From Erwinia sp. E_sp_B01_1 (GTDB lineage Bacteria; Pseudomonadota; Gammaproteobacteria; Enterobacterales; Enterobacteriaceae), in the NCBI RefSeq assembly GCF_036865545.1, contig NZ_CP142208.1, forward strand, positions 3,348,001-3,412,000: a DNA stretch of 64,000 nucleotides, given 5' to 3'. Positions 20,789 through 31,465 of this stretch are shown piece by piece. A program made the position numbers and the translations under genes. Below the pieces are notes generated by a model that worked only from the letters and a program-made list of their open reading frames with translations, had not been told where the DNA came from and searched no databases. The first letter of the stretch is position 1; every line of letters starts with the position of its first letter.

Positions 20789-21493
20789 CTAACGGGCACT
20801 GTAAGGTTTAACTACCCCACCGAGTCCGGAAATGCCTTTCAGTTCGCTAACCGCCGCCTGCATCTTCGCTTTAGAGGCGTCCGGTCCGACGTAGATTCGG
20901 GTTATCTCGCCCTGTACCGGTGTGGATGGCACGGTAAAGGCGCGATAACCAGAAAGACGGAGCTGCGCGACAACTTCATTGACCTTGCTGGCGTTTTTCA
21001 ACGCGCCCAGCTGAACAACATAAGCCTGACCGGAAGGTGCGCTCTGCTGCGCAGGTTCGGCAGGCTGAGCTTCTGGTTTAGGTTGTGGCTTAGGCTTTTC
21101 AACCGGTTTTTCCGCCGGTTTCTCTACCGGTTTAGGCTTAGGCTTCTCTACCGGTCTGGTCACCGGCTTTGATTCCACCACAGGTGGAGGAGCCACGACG
21201 CTTGGATGATTGCTGGATTGCGGCGCTGTGGAGCCGCTTTCGGCCTGTGAAGTGTTGCTGGCGGCTTTACCTTCCGCCGTTGCCCCTTCCGGCGGCTGCG
21301 AAGGCAGCGGTTGAGTGACTGGCGGTACCAGGTCATTCTCCTGCTGATCGCCAGGTTTCGGCACCAGCGGTATCGCCGCAAACTCTTCTTTATAGTGCTT
21401 TTTTTTGCCGTCGAGCAAACCCGGCAGAATGATGACGCCCAGTGCTACTATAATGACGGTCCCGACTAAACGGTTTTGAAACTTACTGGCCAC
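20789..21493 (-). CDS. dedD: Cell-division SPOR-domain protein DedD
   Basis: DedD is a septal-ring protein that binds denuded glycan strands through its SPOR domain. The 234-residue protein has one N-terminal membrane helix (LVGTVIIVALGVIILPGLL), a long periplasmic linker rich in proline and lysine with EKP repeats (about residues 112-150), and a C-terminal SPOR domain (AYVVQLGALKNASKVNEV ... ITRIYVGPDASK). The start codon is GTG at 21493, overlapping the folC 3' end by 11 nt. The linker diverges most from E. coli, which is usual. Confidence 0.94.
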   Translation of the reverse strand: MASKFQNRLVGTVIIVALGVIILPGLLDGKKKHYKEEFAAIPLVPKPGDQQENDLVPPVTQPLPSQPPEGATAEGKAASNTSQAESGSTAPQSSNHPSVVAPPPVVESKPVTRPVEKPKPKPVEKPAEKPVEKPKPQPKPEAQPAEPAQQSAPSGQAYVVQLGALKNASKVNEVVAQLRLSGYRAFTVPSTPVQGEITRIYVGPDASKAKMQAAVSELKGISGLGGVVKPYSAR

Positions 21494-22745
21494 TGCCGTT
21501 CTCCGCTTCCCTCGTTTCCATTACGTGTGCCACGGTGTGGAAAGAGCCACACACCAGCACAATATCCTGCTCTGCTGCCTGCTTAAGCGCCTGATGATAA
21601 GCATCAGCGACGGAGACAAAGGCCTGAGCCTCAGGCAAATGTGCCTGCAACTCCCCGGCGTTTGCGCCGCGCGGCCCTTCAAGTGGCGCGCAGTACCAGT
21701 AGTCAACCTCAGGTTTCAGACAGGCCAGGGTGCCGGCGATATCTTTGTCATGCAGCATCCCTACTACGGCGTGAACCTTACCGGTTTTCGGCAGATCGCG
21801 CAGGCGCCCTGCCAGATAGCTGGCGGCGTGGGGATTATGCGCCACATCAAGAATCACTCGCGGGGCTTCGGCAACTGTCTGAAAACGGCCAGGCAGAATT
21901 GCCTTATCCAGCCACTGATAAACGATCGCTTCATCAACGTGTAGCGGTGAGGCACGCAGCGCAGCAAGTGCAGTGGCCGCATTGGGCATCGGCACCTGCG
22001 GCAACGGCAGGCCCTGAAGCGCACCCTGAGCATCAGTAAATGACCAGCTCTCCTCAGAGACGCTGTAGTGCCAGTCACGCCCGCACTTAAGCAGATGGGC
22101 ACCCAGATTATCCGCCACTTCAGCTATGGTGTGGGGCATATCAGGCTCACCGACGACCGCCGGTTTGCCGCCACGAAATACCCCGGCTTTTTCACGGCCA
22201 ATGCTTTCACGATCGGGCCCCAGCCAGTCGGTATGGTCCAGGGCAATACTGGTTATCACGGCAACGTCGGCATCCACAATATTAGTGGCATCCAGACGCC
22301 CGCCAAGCCCCACTTCCAGAATAACCACATCAAGCTTCGCGCGTTTAAACAGCCACAGCGCAGAGAGCGTGCCGTATTCAAAATAGGTCAGTGAGGTATC
22401 GCCCCTTCCGGCTTCAATATCGGCAAAGGAGGCTGTGTGATCCGCTTCCGGCAACTCTTCACCCTGAATGCGCACCCGTTCGGTATAGCGCAACAAATGG
22501 GGAGAGCTGAAGACACCAACCCGGTAGCCCGCTGCAATCAGCAGGGTTTCAAGCGTTCTGCAGGTAGTGCCCTTGCCGTTGGTCCCCGCGACGGTAAACA
22601 CGACGGGAGCAGGGGTTAACAGGTCGAGCGAAGTAGCCACGCGTTGTACGCGTGCCAGTCCGAGTTCAATAGCCTGAGAGTGGAGATTCTCAAGATAATG
22701 AAGCCACGTGACCAGAGGTGACGTGGCTTGAGGAAGATTATCCAT
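21483..22745 (-). CDS. folC: Folylpolyglutamate/dihydrofolate synthase FolC
   Basis: FolC adds glutamate to dihydropteroate, making dihydrofolate, and extends folate polyglutamates. The 420-residue Mur-ligase-fold enzyme has the P-loop TVAGTNGKGTTCRTLE (about 49-64), SSPHLLRYTERVRI, LEVGLGGRLDATNI, and the C-terminal DVAHNPHAASYL. Length is close to E. coli (422). It lies downstream of accD and upstream of dedD, with which it overlaps, so translation of the two is probably coupled. Confidence 0.96.
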   Translation of the reverse strand: MDNLPQATSPLVTWLHYLENLHSQAIELGLARVQRVATSLDLLTPAPVVFTVAGTNGKGTTCRTLETLLIAAGYRVGVFSSPHLLRYTERVRIQGEELPEADHTASFADIEAGRGDTSLTYFEYGTLSALWLFKRAKLDVVILEVGLGGRLDATNIVDADVAVITSIALDHTDWLGPDRESIGREKAGVFRGGKPAVVGEPDMPHTIAEVADNLGAHLLKCGRDWHYSVSEESWSFTDAQGALQGLPLPQVPMPNAATALAALRASPLHVDEAIVYQWLDKAILPGRFQTVAEAPRVILDVAHNPHAASYLAGRLRDLPKTGKVHAVVGMLHDKDIAGTLACLKPEVDYWYCAPLEGPRGANAGELQAHLPEAQAFVSVADAYHQALKQAAEQDIVLVCGSFHTVAHVMETREAENGSGQ

Positions 22746-22778
22746 TTGTCCCGTTCACAGCGTTACGGTTCATTGGTA

Positions 22779-22799
22779 AAAGGGGCATTACGCCCCTTT
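22779..22799 (-). terminator. Stem-loop after accD
   Basis: AAAGGGGC/GCCCCTTT form an 8-bp stem with a 5-nt loop, followed on the minus strand by TTTTACC. It is a weak intrinsic terminator that probably allows some transcription into folC. Confidence 0.65.
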
Positions 22800-22809
22800 C
22801 TGTCATCAG

Positions 22810-23721
22810 TCAGGCTTCTTCGCCCTGGGGTTCGTCCCCGGCAACTTCTGCCTGAGCCTCTTCCTGCGGTGCAGGCAGATTCATCATTTTGGCCAGAATG
22901 CTTGCCAGCTTAAAGCGCATGACCGGGCGACGGATGATCATGTCGATCGCGCCCTTCTCAATCAGGAATTCACTGCGCTGGAAGCCCGGTGGCAGTTTCT
23001 CACGCACTGTCTGCTCGATAACGCGTGGGCCGGCAAAGCCGATCAACGCTTTAGGTTCAGCAATGTTCAGATCGCCCAGCATGGCGAAGCTGGCGGAAAC
23101 GCCGCCCATGGTAGGGTCAGTCAGCACGGAGATATAAGGCAGACCGCGTTCCTGCATTTTAGCCAGTGCCGCACTGGTTTTCGCCATCTGCATCAGCGAC
23201 ATCAGCGCTTCCTGCATACGGGCACCACCAGAAGCGGAGAAGCAGATCATCGGACAGTTGTCTTCCAGCGCCTGCTCAACAGCACGAACGAAGCGCGCGC
23301 CCACGACGGAGCCCATAGAGCCGCCCATAAAGGAGAACTCAAAGGCCGCAGCCACAACAGGCATACCGTGCAGCGTGCCTTTCATCACGATCAGCGCGTC
23401 TTTTTCGTCGGTCTCTTTTTGCGCAGCCACCAGACGATCTTTGTATTTTTTGGAGTCTTTAAACTTCAGCAGATCTTTTGGCTCCAGCTCGCTGCCCAGC
23501 TCGATTAACGAGCCTTCGTCCAGCACGCTGTGCAGACGCTCACGGCCATGCATACGCATGTGGTGATCGCATTTCGGGCAAACTTCCAGATTGCGCTCCA
23601 GCTCGGCGCGGTACAGAACCTGGCCGCAGCTGTCGCACTTGGTCCAGACCCCTTCAGGGATACTGGCTTTGCGCGAGGGAGTGATGGTGCTTTTATTGAG
23701 AATTCGTTCAATCCAGCTCAT
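22810..23721 (-). CDS. accD: Acetyl-CoA carboxylase carboxyltransferase beta subunit AccD
   Basis: AccD, with AccA, transfers the carboxyl group from carboxybiotin to acetyl-CoA, the first step of fatty-acid synthesis. The 303-residue protein has the N-terminal four-cysteine zinc ribbon (CDSCGQ ... CPKCDH), the crotonase-fold segments [14 protein letters not shown] and [19 protein letters not shown], and a polar tail rich in E and A. The start is the ATG at 23721 ([11 protein letters not shown]). Confidence 0.97.
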   Translation of the reverse strand: MSWIERILNKSTITPSRKASIPEGVWTKCDSCGQVLYRAELERNLEVCPKCDHHMRMHGRERLHSVLDEGSLIELGSELEPKDLLKFKDSKKYKDRLVAAQKETDEKDALIVMKGTLHGMPVVAAAFEFSFMGGSMGSVVGARFVRAVEQALEDNCPMICFSASGGARMQEALMSLMQMAKTSAALAKMQERGLPYISVLTDPTMGGVSASFAMLGDLNIAEPKALIGFAGPRVIEQTVREKLPPGFQRSEFLIEKGAIDMIIRRPVMRFKLASILAKMMNLPAPQEEAQAEVAGDEPQGEEA

Positions 23722-23867
23722 TGAGGACCTTTCTGTTTGAACCTGGTGAAACCAGTTTTCTTTTACCACGCCGCACGGCAGCGCAGACCATAATGTCGCT
23801 CATTAAACCATAACCGCCCGATGCTGTGGATAAAAATCTGGTCATCAGGCGGCAGTTTAGCGAGGTT

Positions 23868-24530
23868 TTACTGCGATTTCTGCTGACGCGCGGCGCGGCG
23901 ATGGCGCCAGACTTCAATGATGCCAGGCAGAATTGAAAGTAAGATAATCGCCACGATCAGCAGTTTCAGATTCTCCTGCACTACCGGCAAGTCGCCAAAC
24001 AGGTAGCCCGCGTAGGAGAACAGCAGTACCCACAGCAACCCGCCCGAAATGTTATACAGGGCAAAGTGGCGGTAGGACATTTTCCCCATCCCGGCGACAA
24101 ACGGCGCAAAAGTCCGGACGATCGGCACGAAGCGCGCAAGAATAATCGTTTTCCCGCCGTGACGCTCGTAAAATTGATGGGTTTTATCGAGGTGGCTGCG
24201 ACGGAAGATCTTCGAATTCGGGTTGCTGAACAATTTGTCGCCAAAAAGCCGCCCGATGGTGTAGTTCACCGCATCCCCCACGATGGCTGCCACCGACATC
24301 AGGGTGACCATCACATGAATATTCAGATCGTTAGTGGGCAAAGCAGCCAGCGCACCGGCCACAAACAGCAGGGAATCCCCCGGCAGGAACGGGGTCACTA
24401 CCAGTCCGGTTTCGCAAAACAGGATCAGAAACAGAATGGCATAAACCCACATGCCATACTGCGCTACCAGCTCCGCCAGATGGACATCAATATGCAGGAT
24501 GAAGTCGACAACAAAACGAATCAGTTCCAT
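23868..24530 (-). CDS. dedA: DedA family membrane protein
   Basis: This 220-residue inner-membrane protein belongs to the DedA/SNARE-associated family, linked to undecaprenyl-phosphate or lipid flipping and proton-motive-force homeostasis. Family motifs are [17 protein letters not shown] (re-entrant loop with acidic residue), [13 protein letters not shown], and [21 protein letters not shown] with the conserved arginines. It has the truA-dedA context of E. coli, 29 nt after truA, and accD follows. Confidence 0.95.
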   Translation of the reverse strand: MELIRFVVDFILHIDVHLAELVAQYGMWVYAILFLILFCETGLVVTPFLPGDSLLFVAGALAALPTNDLNIHVMVTLMSVAAIVGDAVNYTIGRLFGDKLFSNPNSKIFRRSHLDKTHQFYERHGGKTIILARFVPIVRTFAPFVAGMGKMSYRHFALYNISGGLLWVLLFSYAGYLFGDLPVVQENLKLLIVAIILLSILPGIIEVWRHRRAARQQKSQ

Positions 24531-24559
24531 ACACGTTTCCTTAATTCTCCAGGCTTCAT

Positions 24560-25375
24560 TTAATCCTCGAGGAACAGTGGTCCCATCGGCGGACGTGGTA
24601 AATCATAGTGTTGCGGATAATCGACCGAGACCAGGTACAGTCCTTCGGCCCGTGCAGTGGCTGCTGCCAGCGTGCGATCTTTCGCCGCCAGCAGCTCTGC
24701 GATCCAGCTTTCCTGCTGATTGCCACAGCCTACTTCCATCAGGCTCCCTACAATGTTGCGTACCATATGGTGGACAAACGCATTGGCCTTGATGTCCACA
24801 ATCACGTAAGCGCCGAAGCGGCTGACGTTGAGATGGATCACGTTGCGCCAGGGCGTACGGGACTGGCACTGTACGGCGCGGAACGACGTAAAGTCGTTCT
24901 CACCCAACAGAAGCTGTCCTGCACGCTGCATTTTTTCCACATCCAGCGGATGATAAAAGTGCGTAACGCCACCATGCAAAATCGCCGGGCGCAGGCGGCG
25001 GTTATAGATAACATACCGGTAGCGGCGCGCGGTGGCGCTAAAACGGGCATGAAAATCATCCGCGACAGGTTTCACCCAGCGCACCGCGATATCATCGGGT
25101 AAATTAGCATTAACCCCCAGCGTCCAGGCGGCATCCTTACGCAGGGAAGTGGTCTCAAAATGCACCACCTGACCGGTACCGTGAACCCCGGCATCAGTCC
25201 TGCCTGCGCAATAGACGCTGACCGGATGGTTAGCGACTTTCGACAACGCTTTTTCAAGCTTTTCCTGTACGCTGCGCACTTCCTGCTGACGCTGCCAGCC
25301 ATAGTAACGGCTGCCATCATATTCAATGCCGAGCGCCAGCTTCTGCTTTTGCTCAGGCAAACCCACTTCAGACAT
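24560..25375 (-). CDS. truA: tRNA pseudouridine synthase TruA
   Basis: TruA forms pseudouridine at positions 38-40 of the tRNA anticodon stem-loop. The 271-residue protein has the catalytic aspartate in [18 protein letters not shown], the RYRYVIYN segment and the C-terminal [12 protein letters not shown]. Length matches E. coli (270). Its ATG overlaps the usg TGA by one base (TGATG), which suggests translational coupling in the pdxB-usg-truA-dedA series. Confidence 0.96.
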   Translation of the reverse strand: MSEVGLPEQKQKLALGIEYDGSRYYGWQRQQEVRSVQEKLEKALSKVANHPVSVYCAGRTDAGVHGTGQVVHFETTSLRKDAAWTLGVNANLPDDIAVRWVKPVADDFHARFSATARRYRYVIYNRRLRPAILHGGVTHFYHPLDVEKMQRAGQLLLGENDFTSFRAVQCQSRTPWRNVIHLNVSRFGAYVIVDIKANAFVHHMVRNIVGSLMEVGCGNQQESWIAELLAAKDRTLAAATARAEGLYLVSVDYPQHYDLPRPPMGPLFLED

Positions 25376-26385
25376 CAGTACATATACTCCTGGATCAGCT
25401 TCTCAGCGGTTTTCACCGCCATCAACGCGCCGCCAAAGCGAACGTTGTCGGCCACCGACCAGAACTGCAACATCTCAGGCACGCCATAGTCGGTGCGCAC
25501 GCAGCCCAGGCTCAGCACATCGTTGCCCGACGCGTCGCCAACCTGAGTGGGGTAATCGTCTTCGTCAGAGAGGCGGATATCTTCGGTCTGCAAGAACACT
25601 TCTCGCGCTTCTTCTGCTGACATCGGACGCAGATTCTCGATATGCACGATCTGCGCATTGCCATAGAACACCGGGGCCTGCACGGTTGAGACAGAAATCG
25701 GCAATCCTTCGTCCTGCAGCACTTTACGGACCTGATCCACCAGACGACGCTCCTGCAGCACGCTGCCTTCAGCATCCGCCAGGAGCGGCAGCATGTTGAA
25801 CGCCAGCTGGCGGTCAAAGAAGCCCTTTTCCGCCGGCAGGCCGTTAAGCAGACGTGCGCTTTCACCGGCCAGAGAGTCCACGGCAGCTTTGCCGTGTGCG
25901 GATGCGGCAATCAGACTGGTGACCTGCAGGCGACCAAGGCCAGCCTGATCGACCAGCGGCTTGATGGCGCAAAGCAGCTGGCTGGTGACGCTGTCCGCCA
26001 CGCTGATGATATTGCGGTTACGGTAATCACCCAGTGCCTGCGGATTAACGTCCGGCACGACCAGAGGCACGTCCGGCTCCAGCGCGAACAGATCGCTGCT
26101 GTCGATGACCAGGCAGCCGGAGTTGGCAGCCTCGTCGGCATAGCGCGCAGAGGCTTCACGCCCGGCGGTGAAGAATGCCAGCTGCACCTGAGACCAGTCG
26201 AAGGTACTCGCATCGGTAACCAGCACCGATTTGCCATCAAAACGCAGGGTTTCACCCGCGCTGCGTTCGCTCGCCAGCGCATATAAATCACCAACCGGGA
26301 ACTGACGTTCTGCCAGCAGTTCCAGTACAGCTTGCCCTACTGCGCCTGTCGCGCCTAATAGCGCAATGTTCCAGCCGTCAGACAT
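25375..26385 (-). CDS. usg: Usg, aspartate-semialdehyde dehydrogenase-like protein
   Basis: A 336-residue relative of Asd with an N-terminal Rossmann motif ([16 protein letters not shown]) and the Asd dimerisation-domain segments ([33 protein letters not shown]). The position of the Asd catalytic cysteine is occupied by serine-rich [10 protein letters not shown], so it is unlikely to be an active semialdehyde dehydrogenase. The same change is found in E. coli Usg. Function unknown. It lies between pdxB and truA as in E. coli. Confidence 0.92.
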   Translation of the reverse strand: MSDGWNIALLGATGAVGQAVLELLAERQFPVGDLYALASERSAGETLRFDGKSVLVTDASTFDWSQVQLAFFTAGREASARYADEAANSGCLVIDSSDLFALEPDVPLVVPDVNPQALGDYRNRNIISVADSVTSQLLCAIKPLVDQAGLGRLQVTSLIAASAHGKAAVDSLAGESARLLNGLPAEKGFFDRQLAFNMLPLLADAEGSVLQERRLVDQVRKVLQDEGLPISVSTVQAPVFYGNAQIVHIENLRPMSAEEAREVFLQTEDIRLSDEDDYPTQVGDASGNDVLSLGCVRTDYGVPEMLQFWSVADNVRFGGALMAVKTAEKLIQEYMY

Positions 26386-26410
26386 GTTGGTTAACTCCAG
26401 AAAAGACTAC

Positions 26411-26440
26411 AAAAAAAGAAGGCGGCTATCGCACCGCCCG
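26411..26440 (-). terminator. Intrinsic terminator after pdxB
   Basis: GGCGG/CCGCC arms (26421-26437 region) are followed on the minus strand by TTCTTTTTTTG (26410-26420). It lies about 40 nt past the pdxB stop and may attenuate transcription into usg. Confidence 0.7.
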
Positions 26441-26475
26441 GGGAAGCAGATTATCAACCGGGGCGTATCTTACCC

Positions 26476-27612
26476 TCAGGAGGCCGGATGAAAAACGGCG
26501 TTAAATCCTAGTTTTTTCAGCAGGGTCGCCGCCTGTTCCGAATCGCACTGCACCAGCAGTGAAGACCATTCGCGACGCTCCAGATAATTCTTGCGCAGGC
26601 GGTCAAATTCGCCAGGCACCGCGGCCACCGCACGCAGCGGGGCATCATCGCGGCGCACATCATACACCAGATGCACCAGTCTTTTCAGCGTTGGCTGATC
26701 CAGCTCACCGTGCAGGGTAATTCGCCCAAATTCCGGGGCGGGAAGCAGCGTATCTAATGCTACCTGCTGCGGCTGTCCCAGAAATTGCGTCCAGGCTTCA
26801 AATACCTGGGTGGTGCCGCGTGCTTTGCCCTCCAGGGTGTAGCCCGCAATGTGTGCGGTAGCGATATCCACTTTATCCAGCAGCGGCAGGGAAAGCTCGG
26901 GTTCCGGCTCCCAGACGTCCAGCACCACGCTCAGGTCATCGCGCTTTTGCAGCACGTTAAGCAGCGCGGCATTATCCACCACCGCGCCACGGCAGGCGTT
27001 GATCAGAATGGTGCCGGGCTTCAGCGCCATCAGCAGCGCTTCATCGGCCAGATGCAACGTTTTATACTCGCCCTGTTTAAACAGCGGCGTGTGGAACGTC
27101 AGGATATCCGCTTCCGCCACCAGCCTGGACAACGGCAGGAACTCGCCTTCATCGCCCCGATCGGCACGCGGGGGATCGCAAAGCAGGGTTTTGATACCCA
27201 AAGCTTCCAGCCGCGCCTGCAGGCGTCCGCCTACGTTACCCACGCCCACGATGCCGACGGTGCGGTCTGTTAACAGGAAACTATCACGCTCGGCCAGCAG
27301 CAGCAGCGAAGAGAAGACATACTCCACCACCGCGATAGCGTTACAGCCTGGCGCGGCTGAGAAGGCGATCCCCTGCTCCCGCAGATAATCTTCATCAATA
27401 TGATCGGTTCCGGCCGTGGCCGTGCCAACGAATTTTACCGGTTTGCCGCTGAGCAGTTCCGCATTCACTTTAGTGACCGACCGAACCATCAGACCATCGG
27501 CATTGTCCAGCTCTGCCTGAGGTACTGGCCGTCCGGGAACCGCAACCACATCGCCTGTGCGGCTGAACAGCTCGCGGGCATAAGGCATATTTTCATCAAC
27601 AAGGATTTTCAC
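26476..27612 (-). CDS. pdxB: Erythronate-4-phosphate dehydrogenase PdxB
   Basis: PdxB oxidises 4-phosphoerythronate in the DXP-dependent pyridoxal phosphate pathway. The 378-residue D-2-hydroxyacid dehydrogenase (same length as E. coli) has the NAD motif [12 protein letters not shown], the substrate arginine in [10 protein letters not shown], the acidic LDVWEPEPE, and the catalytic histidine in [13 protein letters not shown], then the DUF3410 C-terminal domain ([11 protein letters not shown]). The start codon is GTG at 27612 ([12 protein letters not shown]). Confidence 0.96.
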   Translation of the reverse strand: MKILVDENMPYARELFSRTGDVVAVPGRPVPQAELDNADGLMVRSVTKVNAELLSGKPVKFVGTATAGTDHIDEDYLREQGIAFSAAPGCNAIAVVEYVFSSLLLLAERDSFLLTDRTVGIVGVGNVGGRLQARLEALGIKTLLCDPPRADRGDEGEFLPLSRLVAEADILTFHTPLFKQGEYKTLHLADEALLMALKPGTILINACRGAVVDNAALLNVLQKRDDLSVVLDVWEPEPELSLPLLDKVDIATAHIAGYTLEGKARGTTQVFEAWTQFLGQPQQVALDTLLPAPEFGRITLHGELDQPTLKRLVHLVYDVRRDDAPLRAVAAVPGEFDRLRKNYLERREWSSLLVQCDSEQAATLLKKLGFNAVFHPAS

Positions 27613-27754
27613 AATGGTGTTCCTGCCAGATAACTTGTGGGCGACATTCTGCCACAAACCGCCTGGACGAATCATTACCCGTCTGATAATCCCTGGCGGT
27701 CTTTGCCAGGAGAGGCGTAAGCTATCTTCACGTTTTTCCTAATCTGGCTTCCCG

Positions 27755-28663
27755 ATGAATTTTATGTTTCCCCTGATGGCCGTGCTGATCTGGTCAGTGA
27801 ATGCCATTGTCAGCAAAGTCTCTGCCGGGGCAATCGATCCTGCCGCTATCTCTTTTTACCGCTGGCTTCTGGCTCTGCTGACTCTGACACCCTTTGTGTT
27901 GCCAGCCGTCTGGCGCAATCGTCAGCAAATTGGCAGGGTATGGTGGAAACTGCTGATTCTGGGACTGCTGGGGATGGTGCTTTATCAGAGCCTGGCTTAC
28001 TACGCCGCCCACAGCGTGACCGCACTGTTTATGGGTATCCTGAACGCTCTGATCCCGCTGCTGACCGTGCTGATAAGCCTCGTGGTATTGCGACTGGCAC
28101 CGACGCTGGGCATTGTGATCGGCAGCCTGATGTCATTCTGCGGGCTGGTCTGGCTGGTGAGCCAGGGCAATCCGCAGCAGCTGTTGTCACAGGGCATGGG
28201 GAAAGGCGAGCTGATGATGTTTGCCGCTTCAACCTCCTACGCGCTGTATGGCGTACTGACCAAACGCTGGGCGATCCCACTGCCCAACTGGCAGAGTCTC
28301 TATGTGCAGATTGTTTTTGGCGTTCTGCTGCTGTTACCCAACTTTTTACTGGCGCAGGATGTCTCGCTTAACGCGCATAATATTCCGCTGGTGCTGTTCG
28401 CCGGGATCCCGGCTTCAATTATTGCCCCCTTCCTGTGGATTCAGGGCGTGATGAGGATGGGAGCCAATACTGCGACCATCTTTATGAACCTTGCACCGAT
28501 CTTCACCGCCATTATCGCCGTGCTGTTTCTGCATGAAACCCTGCACAGCTATCATTTTATCGGCGGCGGCATCACCCTGCTGGGGGTTTTCCTTGCGCAG
28601 CGTCTTCGCACGCCCCTGCGGTTAAAAAAAACGCCCAAAAAAGAGACAGGATCGGCAGCATAA
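27755..28663 (+). CDS. EamA-family (DMT) transporter
   Basis: This 302-residue inner-membrane protein has ten predicted helices in two EamA repeats (residues about 5-135 and 150-285), with motifs such as ISFYRWLLALLTL, GILNALIPLLTVLISL and GVFLAQRLRTPLR. Such carriers usually export amino acids, purines or other metabolites; the substrate cannot be told from sequence. No E. coli gene occupies this place: in E. coli flk follows pdxB directly, so this is a lineage-specific addition. The ATG at 27755 has no obvious ribosome-binding site. It is divergent from pdxB. Confidence 0.88.
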   Translation: MNFMFPLMAVLIWSVNAIVSKVSAGAIDPAAISFYRWLLALLTLTPFVLPAVWRNRQQIGRVWWKLLILGLLGMVLYQSLAYYAAHSVTALFMGILNALIPLLTVLISLVVLRLAPTLGIVIGSLMSFCGLVWLVSQGNPQQLLSQGMGKGELMMFAASTSYALYGVLTKRWAIPLPNWQSLYVQIVFGVLLLLPNFLLAQDVSLNAHNIPLVLFAGIPASIIAPFLWIQGVMRMGANTATIFMNLAPIFTAIIAVLFLHETLHSYHFIGGGITLLGVFLAQRLRTPLRLKKTPKKETGSAA

Positions 28664-28812
28664 ACTTCAGTTCCACCTGAAACCCGGGCTGAGAGCAATA
28701 TATTTCCCCCCACCCGGCCTGCGCCACTACCTATCGCAGGGCGGGATTGTTATCATAGTGAATCCCCCTTTCTCCGGCGGCCCCGGATATTGATTGAGTT
28801 AAGGATTTTGTC

Positions 28813-29850
28813 ATGCAACCTCTTAGCGGCCCCGGTGCGCCGATCCCTGGCGATCGTACGACGGTCGATGCCAAAACTGGCACCACCCGCCCTGGCCCGG
28901 GAGATCAACCGCTGACACCTGCTCAGCGCACCACGCTGGAAAGGCTGATCGTTAAAATCATGTCGCTGAGTTCGCTGAAGTCGCCTGAACTGTGGGCCGG
29001 GATGCGTCATGAGGTGGGGGTGAAAAACGACGGGGGTCTGCTGGCGCGCCATTTTCCTGCTGCTGAACAGTTTCTGAATAACCGCCTGTCTCAGGTGCAG
29101 AATACTCACGCTACCCGCCAGCTTTTCCAGCAGCTGACCGACCTGCTGCCTCAGGGCAATAACCGCCAGGCAGTGAGCGACTTTATCCGTCAGCAATTTG
29201 GTCATACGGTGCTCAGCTCCCTGAATCCGGACCAGTTGCGCCAGGTGCTGACCATGTTACAAAACGGTCAGATGGCGATCCCACAGCCACAGCAGAACCG
29301 TATTTCCGACCGGACGCTGCTTCCTGCAGAGCACCACACGCTGAATCAGCAGATCTCCCGGCTTGCAGCAGCAACGGGAGAACAGCCTGTTAAGCTCTGG
29401 GCTTCCGTCATGAAGATGGTGAATCTGCACAGCGGCGATCCTATCCCCTCCAGGCTTTATCCGCTGTTAACGCAGTATCTTCAGGTCAGCCATACGCTGA
29501 GCCAGCACACGGCGCCAACACTGCCGATGCTGCTCGCTTCGTTGAAAGTTCCGCCGGAGCCGGCAGAGCAGCGTATGCTGGAAGACGCCAGCCAGCAACG
29601 CTTCCAGCAGCCGCCCCTGGCGGTTCTGACTGCCGCTCAGGCGCAGGATCTGATGAACCTGCTGTTTGCCCGCCGTGCGGAGCGCTTACGCGAACAACAG
29701 GTTGCCGACAGCGAAATCCATCCGCAACCCATTGTGGCTCCGCTGTTTGGCTATGTGCCGCCTGTACTGCAGCCTGTGGTTAACCGTCCCGTCTTCACCA
29801 CTTTTGCGGTGCTGGTCCTGCTCGGTTTCCTGATGTGGATTTTCCTCTGA
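28813..29850 (+). CDS. flk: Flagellar regulator Flk
   Basis: Flk is an inner-membrane-anchored, mostly cytosolic protein that prevents premature secretion of the anti-sigma factor FlgM and senses P- and L-ring completion. The 345-residue product has a proline- and glycine-rich N-terminus, the conserved PLLPAEHHTLNQQ-like region (RTLLPAEHHTLNQQISRLAAATGE), and a C-terminal membrane anchor (FTTFAVLVLLGFLMWIFL). Sequence is diverged from E. coli Flk, but the architecture and the pdxB/yfcJ neighbourhood agree. The start ATG at 28813 follows AAGGA. Confidence 0.9.
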   Translation: MQPLSGPGAPIPGDRTTVDAKTGTTRPGPGDQPLTPAQRTTLERLIVKIMSLSSLKSPELWAGMRHEVGVKNDGGLLARHFPAAEQFLNNRLSQVQNTHATRQLFQQLTDLLPQGNNRQAVSDFIRQQFGHTVLSSLNPDQLRQVLTMLQNGQMAIPQPQQNRISDRTLLPAEHHTLNQQISRLAAATGEQPVKLWASVMKMVNLHSGDPIPSRLYPLLTQYLQVSHTLSQHTAPTLPMLLASLKVPPEPAEQRMLEDASQQRFQQPPLAVLTAAQAQDLMNLLFARRAERLREQQVADSEIHPQPIVAPLFGYVPPVLQPVVNRPVFTTFAVLVLLGFLMWIFL

Positions 29851-29970
29851 GGCCTTAACAGCCACACTCTTCCGGTTTCCTCCGGGCAGGCCATTCGCCT
29901 GCTTTCCCCCCTGAATGACCGGGTGACCGTCGCGAAGCCAGAAATCCAGTCCACCGGCGTCAGCCTTTCC

Positions 29971-31146
29971 CTACTGACTTCTGGCGAAGTTAAAGGTGAC
30001 GGCGATACCCAGCACGGCACAGACGGCTCCGGCGAGATAAACCGATCCATAACCCAGCGAGGTGGCGAGGATACCGGTGAGCGGGCCGCTGGCTCCGTAG
30101 GCAATGTCCTGAAATGCGGAGAACCCGCCCAGTGCCGTGCCGCGCACCTGTGGAGCAACACGTTTGACCACCTCCACGCCCAGCGCAGGAAAAATCAGCG
30201 AGCAGCCGCACCCGGTCAGCGCGGCGCCAGCCAGCGCCATCCAGCCGGAGGTGGAAAAACCCAGCACCAGCAAACCCACGGCTTCCACCGCCAGCGAAAC
30301 CAGCGCCACTTTGATGCCGCCTAACCGGTCAGGCATCCAGCCAAACAGGATACGCATCAGCACGAAGGAGAGCCCAAAAGCGGTCATGGCAAAACCGGCG
30401 TTACCCCATTGCTGGCTGGCAAAATAGAGGGAAGTGAAGGTTCCGATTACCGCAAAGCCGACGCCCTGCAACGCCAGCCCACAACCGGGTGAAAGGATTT
30501 GTCCCACCACTTTCCATAACGAAGGACGCTCCCCATCATGCGTGGGAACCGGTTTAACCCAGAAATTAAACAACAGGGCAAATACCGGCAGGATCATGGT
30601 GGTAATCCCCATCGCCATAAAGCCCCACTGGTTATGCAGCATCAGCCCCAGAGGCGCCCCGGCGGCCAGCGCGCCATAAATGGCCATACCGTTCCAGGAC
30701 ATCACCTGTCCGGATCGTTTCGGCCCCACCAGCCCCATTCCCCAGGTAAGATTTCCAGTCAGAAGCTGACTTTCGCCAAAGCCCAGCAGCAGACGCCCCA
30801 CCACCAGCAAGGCAAATTTGCCCATCACCGGCAGGGGAAGCAGCGCCGCAAGCACATAGGCCAGCCCCACCAGCGTGCAGGCCAGCATGCCCTGAAGCAC
30901 CGAACGCTTTGCACCGTGCCGATCGGCCAGACGCCCGGCATAGCCACGAGTCAGTAAGGTGGCGAAAAACTGAATCCCGACCGCAATCCCGACCATGACA
31001 TTGTTCAACCCCAATTCCTGATGAACAAACAAGGGGATAACGGGCAGCGCCAGGCCGGCAGTCAGATAAGTTAAAAACACGGCAAATGAGATGCTCGCCA
31101 GTGAGGCAGTTGGATTGCTCTGGCGACCTTCAAGAGTTGTCGACAT
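29971..31146 (-). CDS. yfcJ: Major facilitator transporter YfcJ
   Basis: A 391-residue inner-membrane carrier with 12 predicted helices. It has the MFS loop 2-3 motif [14 protein letters not shown] and [20 protein letters not shown] near helix 4-5. It aligns with E. coli YfcJ, of the arabinose-efflux-like MFS_1 group; the native substrate is unknown. It is convergent with flk. In E. coli fabB is its next neighbour; here the sugar cassette intervenes. Confidence 0.92.
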   Translation of the reverse strand: MSTTLEGRQSNPTASLASISFAVFLTYLTAGLALPVIPLFVHQELGLNNVMVGIAVGIQFFATLLTRGYAGRLADRHGAKRSVLQGMLACTLVGLAYVLAALLPLPVMGKFALLVVGRLLLGFGESQLLTGNLTWGMGLVGPKRSGQVMSWNGMAIYGALAAGAPLGLMLHNQWGFMAMGITTMILPVFALLFNFWVKPVPTHDGERPSLWKVVGQILSPGCGLALQGVGFAVIGTFTSLYFASQQWGNAGFAMTAFGLSFVLMRILFGWMPDRLGGIKVALVSLAVEAVGLLVLGFSTSGWMALAGAALTGCGCSLIFPALGVEVVKRVAPQVRGTALGGFSAFQDIAYGASGPLTGILATSLGYGSVYLAGAVCAVLGIAVTFNFARSQ

Positions 31147-31342
31147 GACGTCAGGTTCTCCTTGTGACTACGTAAGGGCACGTCTTACTGCGCGCGCCCG
31201 ATGGGACCCTTGCCGGAGCAGGGTCAGGACGCGTTGATTAACGTTGAACGCTTACGCAACATCATGACGACGTTGAAAGGGAATTTGTGGCAAAAGTTTG
31301 GATCATTGCCGGGCCGCCGTCAATAACGTAAACCCGCCCTTT

Positions 31343-31355
31343 GTAACCAGGTTAC
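31343..31355. promoter_or_regulatory. GTAACC-A-GGTTAC palindrome, candidate operator
   Basis: A perfect 13-bp dyad in the yfcJ/cassette spacer, about 200 bp upstream of yfcJ and 420 bp upstream of the cassette. No regulator gene lies nearby, so the binding protein is unknown. Confidence 0.35.
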
Positions 31356-31417
31356 GTTGCTTATTACCTGACATATTCCCTTGCGGGGCGGCTTCAGGAC
31401 CACTCAGTTGCGGGACT

Positions 31418-31465
31418 CTTCACAAATTTGATATGCCAGTTTTGCCGGTTCTGCCATTTGTGAAG
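31418..31465. promoter_or_regulatory. Inverted repeat CTTCACAAAT ... ATTTGTGAAG
   Basis: Two perfect 10-bp arms separated by 28 bp. Each arm contains TCACA or TGTGA, the CRP half-site words, but in the reverse orientation and at the wrong spacing for a standard CRP site. It could be a paired operator or an RNA stem upstream of the sugar cassette. Confidence 0.35.
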
